A stretch of DNA of 64,000 bases, taken from positions 1,924,501 to 1,988,500 of the forward strand of contig NZ_JASPFK010000001.1 in NCBI RefSeq assembly GCF_036855935.1, in the 5' to 3' direction. Below are positions 46,931-56,211 of the stretch, one piece after another. The translations under genes and the position numbers were made by a program. This DNA comes from Sphingomonas sp. LR60 (lineage in GTDB: Bacteria > Pseudomonadota > Alphaproteobacteria > Sphingomonadales > Sphingomonadaceae). The notes under the pieces are model-generated. The model did not search any database, was not told where the DNA came from, and saw nothing but the letters and a program-made list of their open reading frames with translations. Positions within the stretch are counted from its first letter, which is position 1. Every line of letters starts with the position of its first letter.

Positions 46931-47444
46931 GTCATTCCCGCGCAGGCGAAAGCCGCCGCGCAATCCCTCTTGCTGTACCCCGGCGGAGGCCGGGGCCAGT
47001 TGGGGGACGCCACGAACCAAGCGACACGTCACCCAACTGGACCCCGGCCTGCGCCGGGGCACGGTTCGGGGAGGGCCTCCGGCAGACCCCGTCTCGGGAG
47101 GGATGACAGCACCCCTTCGCCAACCCCGCCACAGCCCTCCCGCAAACAGAGAAAGCAGCCGTGACCTCCCCTCCGGCATTGCCGCGAAGGCGAAGGCCGC
47201 CGCGAAATCCCTCTTGCTGTACCCCGGCGGACGCCGGGGCCCAGTTGGGGGACCCCACGAACTAAGCGACACGTCACCCAACTGGACTCCGGCCTGCGCC
47301 GGGGCACGGTTCTGGGAAGACCTCCGGTAGATCCGTCTCCGCAGGGATGACGGCACCCCTTCGCCACCCCCAGCCACAACCCTCTCGAAAACAGAGGAAG
47401 CAGCCGTCTCCTCCCCTCCCGTCATTCCCGCGAAGGCGGGAATC
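46931..47444. repeat. Tandem 244-bp direct repeats made of extragenic palindromes
   Basis: Two full units (from 46931 and from about 47175) share gcgaaggccgccgcg..aatccctcttgctgtacccc, an inverted pair of ccccggcgg..ccgggg/cccaactgga arms, ccccttcgccaacccc and an acagag..gaagcagccgt end. A third unit begins at 47421 with gtcattcccgcgaaggcggg but breaks off. The whole 685-base gap to 47580 has no gene; all open frames here are low-complexity translations of the repeats. Confidence 0.8.
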
Positions 47445-47579
47445 CAGAACCTCTGACGTAACGGCTCTCACGAAGACCAGCACATCCGAGCCCCGTCACC
47501 CCAAGGCTTGACGCCAGCGGTTGCACCCCCTCTCCAACACCTGCCATAACCCCCTCGAAAACAACGGAGGGACACAGCG

Positions 47580-48527
47580 ATGCCAATCGACCGACGCGCC
47601 TTGATCGGCGGAGCGGCGGGCCTCGCCACCCTCGCCGTGACACCGCAGGCCGCGGCGCAGGAAACCACTCCCTGGCCCCCACGCGAGCACTTCAAACTCT
47701 GGCCCAAGCAGCCGCCCAACAGCCCGCGCCGCCTCCCGACCCCGAACAACGAGATGAACGGCGCGCCCCCGCGTCGCGAGCTTCACCTGCGCGGCGTGGC
47801 CGAGCCGGTCGTCGGCGTCTACCGCCCCGACCGCCCCGACGGCCGCGCGCTGCTCTCGCTGCCCGGCGGCGGCTATCGCTTCCTCTCGGTCGAGAACGAG
47901 GGCATCAACGTCGCCCGGACCTTCAACCCGCTGGGCGTGACCGTCTTCGTCCTCGCCTATCGCCTCCCCGGCGAAGGCTGGCTGGAGCCGCAGGACGTGC
48001 CGCTACAGGATGCGCAGCGCGCGATGCGGTTGATCCGTGCCCGCGCCGCCGGTTTCGCGATCGATCCCGCAAAGCTCGGCGTGGTCGGCTTCTCGGCCGG
48101 CGGGCTGCTCGCCGCCAGCATCGCCACCGCTTTTGCCGATCCCGTTTATGATCGCATCGACGCCGCCGACGACCAACCCGCCCGCCCCGCTTATGCCGGG
48201 CTGGTCTACCCGGTGATCACCGGCGACAGGATGCGCGTCGGCGCGCTCGGCGCGGCGCGCTTCGACACCGACCGGCGCGTCAATCGCGACACTCCGCCGA
48301 TCTTCATCACCCATGCGCTCGACGATCCGGTCGTCCCCGCCGCGCAACCGATGGCGATGCTCGCAGCCTGCCAGGCGGCGCGCGTCCCGGTCGAGGCGCA
48401 TTTCTTCCAGGAGGGCGGGCACGGCTTCGGCCCCGCCTATCTCCCGCCCGAACTGCCCGGTTCGCACTGGCCGCAATTGTTCGACCTGTTCATCAAGCGG
48501 ACGCTGGCCAGCCGAACAACCGGCTGA
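47580..48527 (+). CDS. Secreted alpha/beta-hydrolase (BD-FAE/esterase-like), paralogue 1
   Basis: The 315-residue protein starts DRRALIGGAAGLATLAVTPQ then AAAQ, a Tat-type signal with twin Arg, so it is probably exported folded. The catalytic domain shows LLSLPGGGYRFLSVENEG (oxyanion HGGG-like loop), VFVLAYRLPGEGW, VVGFSAGGLLAASIA with the nucleophile Ser, ITHALDDPVVP with the Asp and EGGHGFGP with the His. The layout matches acetyl-xylan-esterase-like and feruloyl-esterase-like hydrolases. A close paralogue is at 51665. The stop overlaps the end of the convergent asparagine-synthetase-like gene by 35 bases. Confidence 0.9.
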   Translation: MPIDRRALIGGAAGLATLAVTPQAAAQETTPWPPREHFKLWPKQPPNSPRRLPTPNNEMNGAPPRRELHLRGVAEPVVGVYRPDRPDGRALLSLPGGGYRFLSVENEGINVARTFNPLGVTVFVLAYRLPGEGWLEPQDVPLQDAQRAMRLIRARAAGFAIDPAKLGVVGFSAGGLLAASIATAFADPVYDRIDAADDQPARPAYAGLVYPVITGDRMRVGALGAARFDTDRRVNRDTPPIFITHALDDPVVPAAQPMAMLAACQAARVPVEAHFFQEGGHGFGPAYLPPELPGSHWPQLFDLFIKRTLASRTTG

Positions 48528-50205
48528 GGCTTCGCTCGAGCACCAGCAACCGCCACAGCAGCGCAGCGGGTGTATCGTCCCCGCTGCGGTGCCGCTCGAT
48601 CCACGCTCCGATCCGGCCCGTGTCGAACCAGCCCAGTTCGGCCAGCAACCGCGACCGCTCCAGCCGCGCCATGTCGGCGCTCAGCGCTCCCCGCAGCCAT
48701 TGCGACACCGGCGGCGCCGGCGCGGGCACCGGCATCGCCGGCAAGTGCCGCGCCATCGCCCCGACCAGCGGCGAGGTCCGCGCCCGCCGCACCCCGACCG
48801 GCAGCGACAGCACGAACCCCACCAGCCGCGGATCGGCGAACGGCGTCCGCCACTCCGTCCCCGCCGCCATCCCCGCGCGATCCGCGATCGTCAGTACCTG
48901 CCCGGACAGTCGGGTCGCCAGATCGACGCGCATCGCCGCATCGAGCGGATCGCCACCCCGCCACGCCGCCGCGAACCGCCGCATGACATCCCCATCGCCC
49001 AGCGCGCGCCGACCCTCCGGGCTCCACACCCCGCTCGCGTCAGCCGCGCCGACCGCCAGCGCATAGTCCGCAGCCGCCTCGCCGAGCCCCGGCACCGTCC
49101 ACCGAAACCGCCGCCACCGCTCACGCCGCGCGAACCGCCGCCAGCGACCGCCCTCCATCAGCAACGACGCACCGGCCCCCGACATCGCGACCGGCCCGCT
49201 CCCCCGCGCCGCGACCATCGCCGCCAGCGCAGCCGGATCGCCACACGGCTCGTCGAAGGCCGCCACAAGATCGGCGAGCACCGCCGGCACGTCATCGAGC
49301 GCAACTCGACGGTGCGCGGTCGCAAATCGCGTCGCCACCGCGCCATCATCGCCGACACCGACCGTCGCCACCGCCTTCGCGCTCGCCTCCGCCGCCAGCG
49401 CGACCACCGACGCGTCGCCCAGCCCGCCGAGCAGCACCGCCACCGGCCGCCCCTCGCCTACACCCCGCGCGACCGCCGCGCGCAGCTCGGCCAGCAACGC
49501 CTCCGCCGGCGCCTCGCCCGCGTCAGGCAACGCCCACCACCGCCGCGCGCCCCGCAACGGCCGTGCGCGCTCGACCAGCAGGAAGTGCCCCGCCGCCAGC
49601 TTCTCCACCCCCGCGATCACGCAGGCATCGTCGGGCACATACCCCAACGTCAGGTAATCCCCGACCGCCGCCGCATCGGGCACACGCCGCAGCAACGGAT
49701 GCGCAAGCAACCCCTTCAGCTCCGACGCGAAGATCAGCGCGCCATCGGGCAGCATCGCCAGGTGCAGCGGCTTGGCCCCCAAACGGTCGCGCGCGAGGAA
49801 CAGCGTCTGCGTCGCGGCATCGTGCACCGCGATCGCGAACGCCCCCTCCAGCCGGTCGAGCAACGCCGGCCCCCATGCCGCAAAGCCGTGCAGCACCACC
49901 TCCGCGTCGCCGTCTCCGACGAACACCCGCCCCAGCCCGCGCAACTCCGTGCGCAGCGCCGCATGGTTCAGGATCGTCCCGTCGAGCATCGCGGCATAGC
50001 GCAGGTCGGGGGTCGCGACCGGCTGCGTCGCCGCCGCGCCGCCGATCACCGCCAGCCGGCGATGCGCGAAGCCGACCCCCGGCGCGGTCCACTCGCCCGC
50101 GCCGTCCGGCCCGCGATGCGCCATCGCCTCCGCCATCGCGCGGAGGCGCGCCGGATCGACCGGCTTCGGCGTCGAGGGATGGAACAGCCCGGCGATCGCG
50201 CCCAT
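48493..50205 (-). CDS. Asparagine synthetase (glutamine-hydrolysing) homologue lacking catalytic signatures
   Basis: The 570-residue protein has the two-domain AsnB layout. The N-terminal glutaminase-like domain has MAHRGPDGAGEW, GVGFAHRRLAVIG and VVLHGFAAWGPALLDRLEGA, but starts MGAIAGLF where AsnB has MCGIAG, so the nucleophilic Cys is absent. In the synthetase domain the usual SGGLDSS loop reads VLLGGLGDASVVALA, and MSGAGASLLMEGGRW replaces the usual SGxGGDExxxG. GTEWRTPFADPRLV remains near the end. It may be ammonia-dependent, altered in function or decaying; the frame is intact and long. The ATG at 50205 gives the family N-terminus. Confidence 0.82.
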   Translation of the reverse strand: MGAIAGLFHPSTPKPVDPARLRAMAEAMAHRGPDGAGEWTAPGVGFAHRRLAVIGGAAATQPVATPDLRYAAMLDGTILNHAALRTELRGLGRVFVGDGDAEVVLHGFAAWGPALLDRLEGAFAIAVHDAATQTLFLARDRLGAKPLHLAMLPDGALIFASELKGLLAHPLLRRVPDAAAVGDYLTLGYVPDDACVIAGVEKLAAGHFLLVERARPLRGARRWWALPDAGEAPAEALLAELRAAVARGVGEGRPVAVLLGGLGDASVVALAAEASAKAVATVGVGDDGAVATRFATAHRRVALDDVPAVLADLVAAFDEPCGDPAALAAMVAARGSGPVAMSGAGASLLMEGGRWRRFARRERWRRFRWTVPGLGEAAADYALAVGAADASGVWSPEGRRALGDGDVMRRFAAAWRGGDPLDAAMRVDLATRLSGQVLTIADRAGMAAGTEWRTPFADPRLVGFVLSLPVGVRRARTSPLVGAMARHLPAMPVPAPAPPVSQWLRGALSADMARLERSRLLAELGWFDTGRIGAWIERHRSGDDTPAALLWRLLVLERSLSRLFGWPASA

Positions 50206-50307
50206 CTCAGCCGCGCCCCGCTGCCACGCCGTCACTCACCGCCGAACCTCCACGCCCAATCACTGACGGCACCGTCACCGCCCGCGCGCTAACACGCGCC
50301 GCGCGGT

Positions 50308-51379
50308 TCAGCGACCCCGATCGCCCGACATGTGTCGCGGCGGTGCGTCGGACCGTCGCCGCACCAGCGTATAATCCAGCGTCACCTGCCGCGCAGCGCC
50401 GCGCCCGATCTCGCGCCGCTCGGACAGCATCGTCGCCAACAGCTCGACCGCCGCGCGGCTCATGTCAGCGATCGGCTGGCGGATCGTCGTCAACTCGGGC
50501 CAGATCGTCGTCGCGAGCGCGCTGTCGTCGAAGCCGCACACCGTCAGGTCGCGCGGCACGTCCAGCCCGCGGCGGTGCGCCACCGCCACCGATGCCGCCG
50601 CCATGTCGTCGTTGCTCGCGAAGATCGCGGTCGGCGGCTCGGCCATGTCCAGCAGTTGCTCGGCCGCCGCCAAACCGGAGCGATAATCGAACAACCCCTT
50701 GGCGATCAGCCCGTCGTCCGGCGCCTCCCCCGCCGCGATCAATGCCGCGCGATATCCGGCCAGCCGCTCGGCGCTGGCATGGATATTGTCGTTGCCGCGG
50801 ATGAAGCCGATCCGCCGATGCCCCAGTGCGATCAGATGCGCGGTCATCGCCTCGGCCGCGCCGCGATCGTCGATCGCCACCGCGCCCACCTGCGGCGGCG
50901 GCGCGCTGGTCGCCACCGCCACGGTCGGAATACCCGCGGCGAGCAGCACGTCGAGCACCACCGGCGAGATCGCACAATGGCGGCGGCAGGATCACCCCGT
51001 CGATCCCGCCCGCGATCAACCGCGCCGCGACATCGCCCTCATGATCGTCCAATTCGCATTTCTGCACGATCAACTGGATGTCGGACCGTCCCGCCTGATC
51101 GAGGCTGCCGAGCAGGAACGCGCTCAGATACGATTCGCTGGGATTGCTGAACAGCAGTCCGATCCGCAACTGCGCCGCCCCCGCCAATCGACGCGCCGCC
51201 GGGTTGGGCGAATAATCCAGCTGCCGGATCGCCGCATTGACGGTCTCGCGCGTCTCGGCACGAACATTGCCCTCGGCATTGATGACGCGCGACACCGTCA
51301 TCTGCGACACGCCGGCCAGCTGTGCCACATCGGCGATCGTCGGTACGCCCGAGCGTCGCTTGCGTCTCTCCCCCGTCAT
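50308..51379 (-). pseudogene. LacI-family transcriptional regulator, frameshifted as sequenced
   Basis: The first frame (from 51379) has the LacI helix-turn-helix TIADVAQLAGVSQMTVSRVI, the hinge helix region NPAARRLAG and the start of the sugar-binding core up to DGVILPPPLCDLA. The second frame continues LDVLLAAGIPTVAVATSAPP, then GHRRIGFIRGND and AIFASNDDMAAASVAVAHRR to the normal end. The frames join if one base is removed (or two added) near 50959-50963. The whole protein would be about 355 residues. It is divergent from the esterase/TonB-receptor genes, which it may control in response to a sugar. Confidence 0.85.
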
Positions 51380-51457
51380 TCGCCCTGCTTAGCATCAACC
51401 TTGCCGCAGGTAAGTCTCCCCGCACATTTTGATGATAACGCTCCCTTGCGTTGCCTT

Positions 51458-51486
51458 CACCCTCTCCCCTTCAAGGGGAGAGGGTG
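51458..51486. repeat. Perfect palindrome caccctctcccctt/aaggggagagggtg
   Basis: A 14-bp perfect stem with a single-base centre lies in the gap between the LacI gene and the second esterase. It is of the widespread ccctctcccctt..aaggggagaggg intergenic type and could also terminate or structure transcripts. The remaining gap (51380-51664) holds the divergent promoters. Confidence 0.7.
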
Positions 51487-51664
51487 GCGCAGACTTGGTC
51501 TTTGCGCAGCAAGGACCTAGTCGGAGCTGGGTGAGGGGTGAGCGCTCGCACAAGCGAGCGCGCGAGCCGTCGGCTCGCTCGCCCTCCCACCCCCTACCAC
51601 CACCACCTTGTTGCGCCCCCACACACCCCCTAAGCCCGGCGCGTTAATCCTCGGAGAGAGATGC

Positions 51665-52651
51665 ATGGCCGCGACGATCGACGCCCCCACCCGCCGCGCG
51701 CTGCTTGCCGCGCTTGCCGCCGCCCCGCTCGCGCCCGCGATCGTCGCCGCGCAGCCGGGCGACGAGACGTTGCCGCTCTGGCCGAAATCCCCGCCGGGCG
51801 CACCCGCCACGCTGCCGACCCGCAAGGTCGAGCAACGCTCGAAGACCGCCGGCTTCAACGACCGCTGGCTCACCGGCATCGGGATGCCGACGCTCACCGT
51901 CCGCCGCCCGGCGCAGCCGAACGGCGCGTCGGTGATGCTGATCCCCGGCGGCGGCTACGGCTTCCTGGCCTGGGACAATGAGGGGGAGGAGCAGGCGCGC
52001 TGGCTCACCGCACGCGGCGTCACCTGCTTCATTCTCACCTACCGCCTGCCCGGCGAGGGCTGGCGCGACCGCGCGCTGGTGCCGCTTCAGGATGCGCAGC
52101 GCGGGCTGCGGCTGATCCGCGCCAATGCCGCGCGCTATGGCCTCGATGCCAGCCACGTCGCGATCATCGGCTTCTCGGCGGGCGGGCATCTCGCCGGCAG
52201 CCTCGCCACCCGCCATGCCGAGCGGACCTACACGCCGGTTGACGCCAGCGACCGGCTTTCGGCGCGACCCGATCTCGCCGGGCTGATCTACCCGGTCGTC
52301 TCGCTTGCCGAGCCGTTCACGCACGTCGGATCGCGCGACAATCTGCTCGGCACCCCCTCGGACGAGGCCGCGCGCCGCGCCGCCTCGGTCGAGCGCCACG
52401 TCGATGCGCAGACCGCGCCGATCTTCCTCGCGCATGCCAGCGACGACGGGCTCGTTCCGATCGCCAACAGCCTCGCGCTCTATCAGGCGCTGCTCGCCGC
52501 GCAGCGCCCGTCCGAGCTGCACGCCTTCGACAAGGGCGGCCACGGCTTCGGCGTCCGCCTGCCCGCCGGTACCCCGGCGGCGGCCTGGCCGATGCTCTTC
52601 GCTGCCTTTGCCGCGCGCCTCGGCATTTTCCCTACGGCACCTGCGACCTGA
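51665..52651 (+). CDS. Secreted alpha/beta-hydrolase (BD-FAE/esterase-like), paralogue 2
   Basis: The 328-residue protein has a Tat-like signal (PTRRALLAALAAAPLAPAIV) and a hydrolase domain parallel to that of paralogue 1: VMLIPGGGYGFLAWDNEGEE, CFILTYRLPGEGW, VPLQDAQRGLRLIRA, IIGFSAGGHLAGSLA with Ser, AHASDDGLVP with Asp and DKGGHGFG with His. The ATG at 51665 follows GGAGAGAG. It precedes a TonB-dependent receptor by 26 bases, suggesting joint use on an extracellular acylated sugar or glycan; the substrate is inference. Confidence 0.9.
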   Translation: MAATIDAPTRRALLAALAAAPLAPAIVAAQPGDETLPLWPKSPPGAPATLPTRKVEQRSKTAGFNDRWLTGIGMPTLTVRRPAQPNGASVMLIPGGGYGFLAWDNEGEEQARWLTARGVTCFILTYRLPGEGWRDRALVPLQDAQRGLRLIRANAARYGLDASHVAIIGFSAGGHLAGSLATRHAERTYTPVDASDRLSARPDLAGLIYPVVSLAEPFTHVGSRDNLLGTPSDEAARRAASVERHVDAQTAPIFLAHASDDGLVPIANSLALYQALLAAQRPSELHAFDKGGHGFGVRLPAGTPAAAWPMLFAAFAARLGIFPTAPAT

Positions 52652-52677
52652 CCGGCGCTGCCGCCCGGAGACGATCC

Positions 52678-54732
52678 ATGAAACGCCTGACCACCGCCCT
52701 GCTGCTCGCCGGCACGCTCACCACGCCGGCCGCCGCGCAGGAGGGCGAGGAGGTGGTCGTGCGCGGCCGCGGGCTCGCACCCCGGCCGGGCGACAAGGCC
52801 GCGTCCGTCGTGACGATCGATGCCGAGCGCATCCGCGAGAATGCCAGCAACCGGCTCGAAAGCGTCCTCGCCGACGTTGCCGGGCTCCAGCAATTCCGCC
52901 GTGCCGACTCGCGCTCGGCCAATCCCACCAGCCAGGGCATCTCGCTGCGCGGGATCGGCGGCAACGCCTCCAGCCGCGCCTTGCTGATCCTCGACGGCGT
53001 GCCGCAGACCGATCCGTTCGGCGGCTGGGTGCCGTTTCCCGCTTATGCCACCGACCGGATCGGCGCGATCCGCGTCACGCGCGGTGGCGGCAGCGGCTAT
53101 TTCGGCCCCGGCGCGCTGGCGGGGACGGTCGAGATCGACAGCAGCGGCCCGCGTGACCAGTCGGCACTCGCCGCCGACCTCGCTTATGGCAGCCGCAATG
53201 CGCTCGATGCCAGCGCCTCGGCGTTGCTCGAACGCGGCGCGGGCTTCGCGACGCTCTCCGCCGCTTATGCGCGGGGCGACGGCTTCATCCCCACCGTCGC
53301 CGGGCAGCGCGGCCCCGCCGACCGCCCCGCCCCCTATGAGCAATTCTCCGCCGCCGCGCGGACCGTCATCACCGTCGCGCCCGCGACCGAATTGCAGGCG
53401 AACGTCTCCGGCTTCACCGACACGCGCGAGCGCGGCACCGCCTTCACCGCGAACCGCAGCGAGGGCGCCGACGCCAGCCTGCGCGTCGTCGGCCACGGCG
53501 CGCTCGGCTGGTCGGCGCTCGCCTATCTCCAGACACGCGCCTTCGCCTCGCAATTCGCCAGCGTCGATGCCGCGCGCCAGACCGCGACCCAGACGCTCGA
53601 CCAATACAACACCCCCGCGACCGGCGTCGGCGGCCGGATCGAGCTGGCACCGCGGCTCGGCACCGGTCGCGACCTGCGCTTCGGTGCCGATATCCGCCGC
53701 GTCGAGGGCCGGACGCAGGAACTCTACACCTATGTCGCCGGCCTCCCGACCCGCCGCCGCGTCGCGGGCGGCGCGGCGCTCAACTGGGGCGTGTTCGGCG
53801 ACGGCACGCTGACCGTCGGCGCGGTGACGCTGACGCTCGGCGGGCGTGTCGATCGCTGGCAACTCACCGACGGCAGCCTGCGCGAGGTCGCGCTCGCCAA
53901 CGGCGCGCCGCTCACCACCAGCGACTTCGCCGATCGCGCCGGCACCGAATGGACCGGACGCGCCGGCGCGGCATGGACGATCGCGCCGCCGCTGACGCTG
54001 CGCACCTCCGCCTATCGCGGCTGGCGACTGCCGACCCTCAACGAGCTGTACCGGCCGTTCCGCGTCGGCACCGACGCCGTCGCCGCCAATGCTTTGCTGT
54101 CCCCCGAGCGGCTGACCGGCGTCGATGGCGGCGTGACGTTGGTGCCGGTCGGCGGGGTCAGCCTGACCGGGACATTGTTCTGGAACCGGCTCACTGATGC
54201 CATCAGCAACGTCACCGTCGGGCGCGGCCCCGGCACCTTCCCCGGCGTCGGCTTCGTCGCGGCGGGCGGCACCTACCGCGTCCGCCAGAACCTCGACGCG
54301 ATCGAATCTACCGGCATCGAGCTGGACGCGCGCTGGGACCACGGACCATGGTTCGCCAGCGCCTCGTGGAGCCATGTGAATCCGCACGTCCGCGCCTCCG
54401 GCAGCGCCGCGCCACTCGACGACCTGCGCCCGGCGCAGACCCCGCGCGATCTCGTCTCGACCGCGCTTGGCTGGCGCCGGCAGGATGCCGCGCTCTCCGC
54501 CACGCTCCGCCACAGCGCCGCACAGTTCGAGGACGATCAGAACAGCCGCACCCTCGCCGCCGCAACGACGCTCGATGGCTATGCCGCGCTCCCGCTCACC
54601 CGCCGGATCGCGATCGAGGCCCGTGCCGAGAACGTTTTTGACGCGCGCGTCGAAGCGGGGATCAGCGGCACCGGCGTGGTCGAGCGCGCCACCCCGCGCA
54701 CGCTTTGGATCGGCCTCCGCCTCCGCTCGTGA
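52678..54732 (+). CDS. TonB-dependent outer-membrane receptor
   Basis: The 684-residue protein has a signal peptide (MKRLTTALLLAGTLTTPAAA) and a TonB-box-like EEVVVRG. The plug domain follows (RLESVLADVAGLQQFRR, ISLRGIGGNASSRALLILDG, GALAGTVEI), then a beta-barrel of alternating strands ending in ATPRTLWIGLRLRS. It should import a ligand using TonB energy. No SusD partner is present. Position next to an esterase and a LacI regulator suggests a carbohydrate ligand rather than a siderophore, though this is inference. Confidence 0.93.
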   Translation: MKRLTTALLLAGTLTTPAAAQEGEEVVVRGRGLAPRPGDKAASVVTIDAERIRENASNRLESVLADVAGLQQFRRADSRSANPTSQGISLRGIGGNASSRALLILDGVPQTDPFGGWVPFPAYATDRIGAIRVTRGGGSGYFGPGALAGTVEIDSSGPRDQSALAADLAYGSRNALDASASALLERGAGFATLSAAYARGDGFIPTVAGQRGPADRPAPYEQFSAAARTVITVAPATELQANVSGFTDTRERGTAFTANRSEGADASLRVVGHGALGWSALAYLQTRAFASQFASVDAARQTATQTLDQYNTPATGVGGRIELAPRLGTGRDLRFGADIRRVEGRTQELYTYVAGLPTRRRVAGGAALNWGVFGDGTLTVGAVTLTLGGRVDRWQLTDGSLREVALANGAPLTTSDFADRAGTEWTGRAGAAWTIAPPLTLRTSAYRGWRLPTLNELYRPFRVGTDAVAANALLSPERLTGVDGGVTLVPVGGVSLTGTLFWNRLTDAISNVTVGRGPGTFPGVGFVAAGGTYRVRQNLDAIESTGIELDARWDHGPWFASASWSHVNPHVRASGSAAPLDDLRPAQTPRDLVSTALGWRRQDAALSATLRHSAAQFEDDQNSRTLAAATTLDGYAALPLTRRIAIEARAENVFDARVEAGISGTGVVERATPRTLWIGLRLRS

Positions 54733-54767
54733 TGACAAGGCCCGGTCCGCGCCCGTAAGGGTGGAAC

Positions 54768-56209
54768 ATGAACGACCATCTCGACGTGCTGATCGTCGGC
54801 GCCGGCCTGTCGGGGATCGGCGCGGCCTATCGCGTCGGCCACGACCGTCCCGAGCGGCGCTGGGCGATCTTCGAGGCGCGCGACGCGATCGGCGGGACCT
54901 GGGACCTGTTCCGCTATCCGGGCATCCGCTCGGACTCGGACATGACCACGCTCGGGTTCCCCTTCCATCCATGGCGTGGCGAGAAGACGATCGCGGACGG
55001 CGCCGACATCCTCGCCTACCTTCGCGACACCGCCCGGACCTTCGGCATCGACCGTCACATCCGTTTTCGCCACCGCGTCGTCGCCGCCGAATGGTCGAGC
55101 GAGGCGGCGCTTTGGACCGTCAGCTACGAGGTCGACGGCACTTTCGCGCAATTGACGTGCCGATTCCGTTTTTCTGCTCCGGCTATTACGATTATGCGCG
55201 CGGCCATGCCCCCGAATGGCCGGACATGGGGGTATTTTCGGGCGGGATCGTGCACCCGCAGGCGTGGCCGGCGGACCTTCCGGTCACCGGCCAGCGCGTC
55301 GTGGTGATCGGATCGGGCGCCACCGCGGTCACGCTCGTCCCGGCCCTGGTCGCGCAAGGCGCAGCCCACGTCACGATGCTCCAGCGTTCTCCGACGTTTA
55401 TCGTCGCGATGCCCGCCCGCGACCGGGTCGGCGCGGCCCTCCACCGCCACCTCCCGGCGCGGCTCGCAGACACGCTAACCCGCTGGAAAAGCATCGCTTA
55501 CGGGATCGGCAGCTACACGCTCGCCCGCCGCCGGCCGGGATTGGTCAAGCGACAGATCGCCAAGCAGCAACGGGTCGCCCTCGGCGAGACATATGACATC
55601 GCCAAGCATCTGACACCGCGTTACAATCCTTGGGACGAACGCCTGTGCCTGGTCCCCGACGGCGACCTTTTCGCCGTCCTCCGCGGTGGCCGCGCCTCGA
55701 TCGTCACCGACACGATCGACCGCTTCACCCCCGACGGTATCGCCCTGACATCAGGCGACATTCTCCCCGCCAACCTGATCGTCACCGCCACCGGGCTGCA
55801 GCTGAAGCTCATGGGCGGCGCCACCCTCTCCGTTGACGGCCGGCCGATCGAGCCGCACAACCACTTGATCTACAAGGGTTCGATGCTCAGCGACGTGCCC
55901 AATATGGCCTTCGCCACCGGCTACACCAACGCCTCCTGGACGCTACGCAGCGACCTCACCGCCCGCTTCGTCGCCCGCCTCCTCGACCATCTGGACGCCA
56001 CCGGCGCCACCACCGCAACCCCTGTTCCGCAAGCCGCGGAGGAGGTCACGACCCCAATCCTCGACCTCAAATCCGGCTATATTCAACGTGTTGCAGGGCG
56101 GCTGCCCCGCCAGGGCAATCGCGTTCCGTGGCGGGTCCAGCAAAATTACATCCGCGACGCGCTGACGATGCGCCGCCGCCTCGACGACGGCGTGCTACGT
56201 TTTCGCTAA
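54768..56209 (+). pseudogene. Flavin-containing monooxygenase (Baeyer-Villiger type), frameshifted as sequenced
   Basis: The first frame has the FAD motif VLIVGAGLSGIGAAYRVGHD, IFEARDAIGGTWDLFRYPGI and RSDSDMTTLGFPFHPW. The second frame continues FFCSGYYDYARGHAPEWPDM, the NADP motif VVVIGSGATAVTLVPAL and VTATGLQLKLMGG to the normal C-terminus. Adding one T to the five-base T-run at 55169-55173 joins them (..CRFRFFCSGYY..), giving about 480 residues. Such enzymes oxygenate ketones or heteroatoms using NADPH; substrate unknown. A homopolymer sequencing error is likely. Confidence 0.85.
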
Positions 56210-56211
56210 CC

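Noticed and set aside
46895..47570. Several 60-180-codon frames in the gap after the deoxyhypusine-synthase-like gene
   Set aside because: They translate the palindromic repeats in several frames (recurring AGVQLGD.., RRPGSSW.. strings) and have no start signals.
48493..54732. A lasso-peptide biosynthesis cluster (Cys-less asparagine-synthetase-like protein plus TonB receptor)
   Set aside because: No leader peptidase/transglutaminase-like B protein, no RRE, no precursor gene with a Thr at the penultimate leader position and no prolyl-oligopeptidase-type isopeptidase were found. The ATP loop is also degenerate, unlike lasso cyclases.
52483..54972. An 829-codon minus-strand frame across the TonB receptor gene
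   Set aside because: Antisense shadow; the plus strand encodes a convincing receptor with signal peptide and plug domain.
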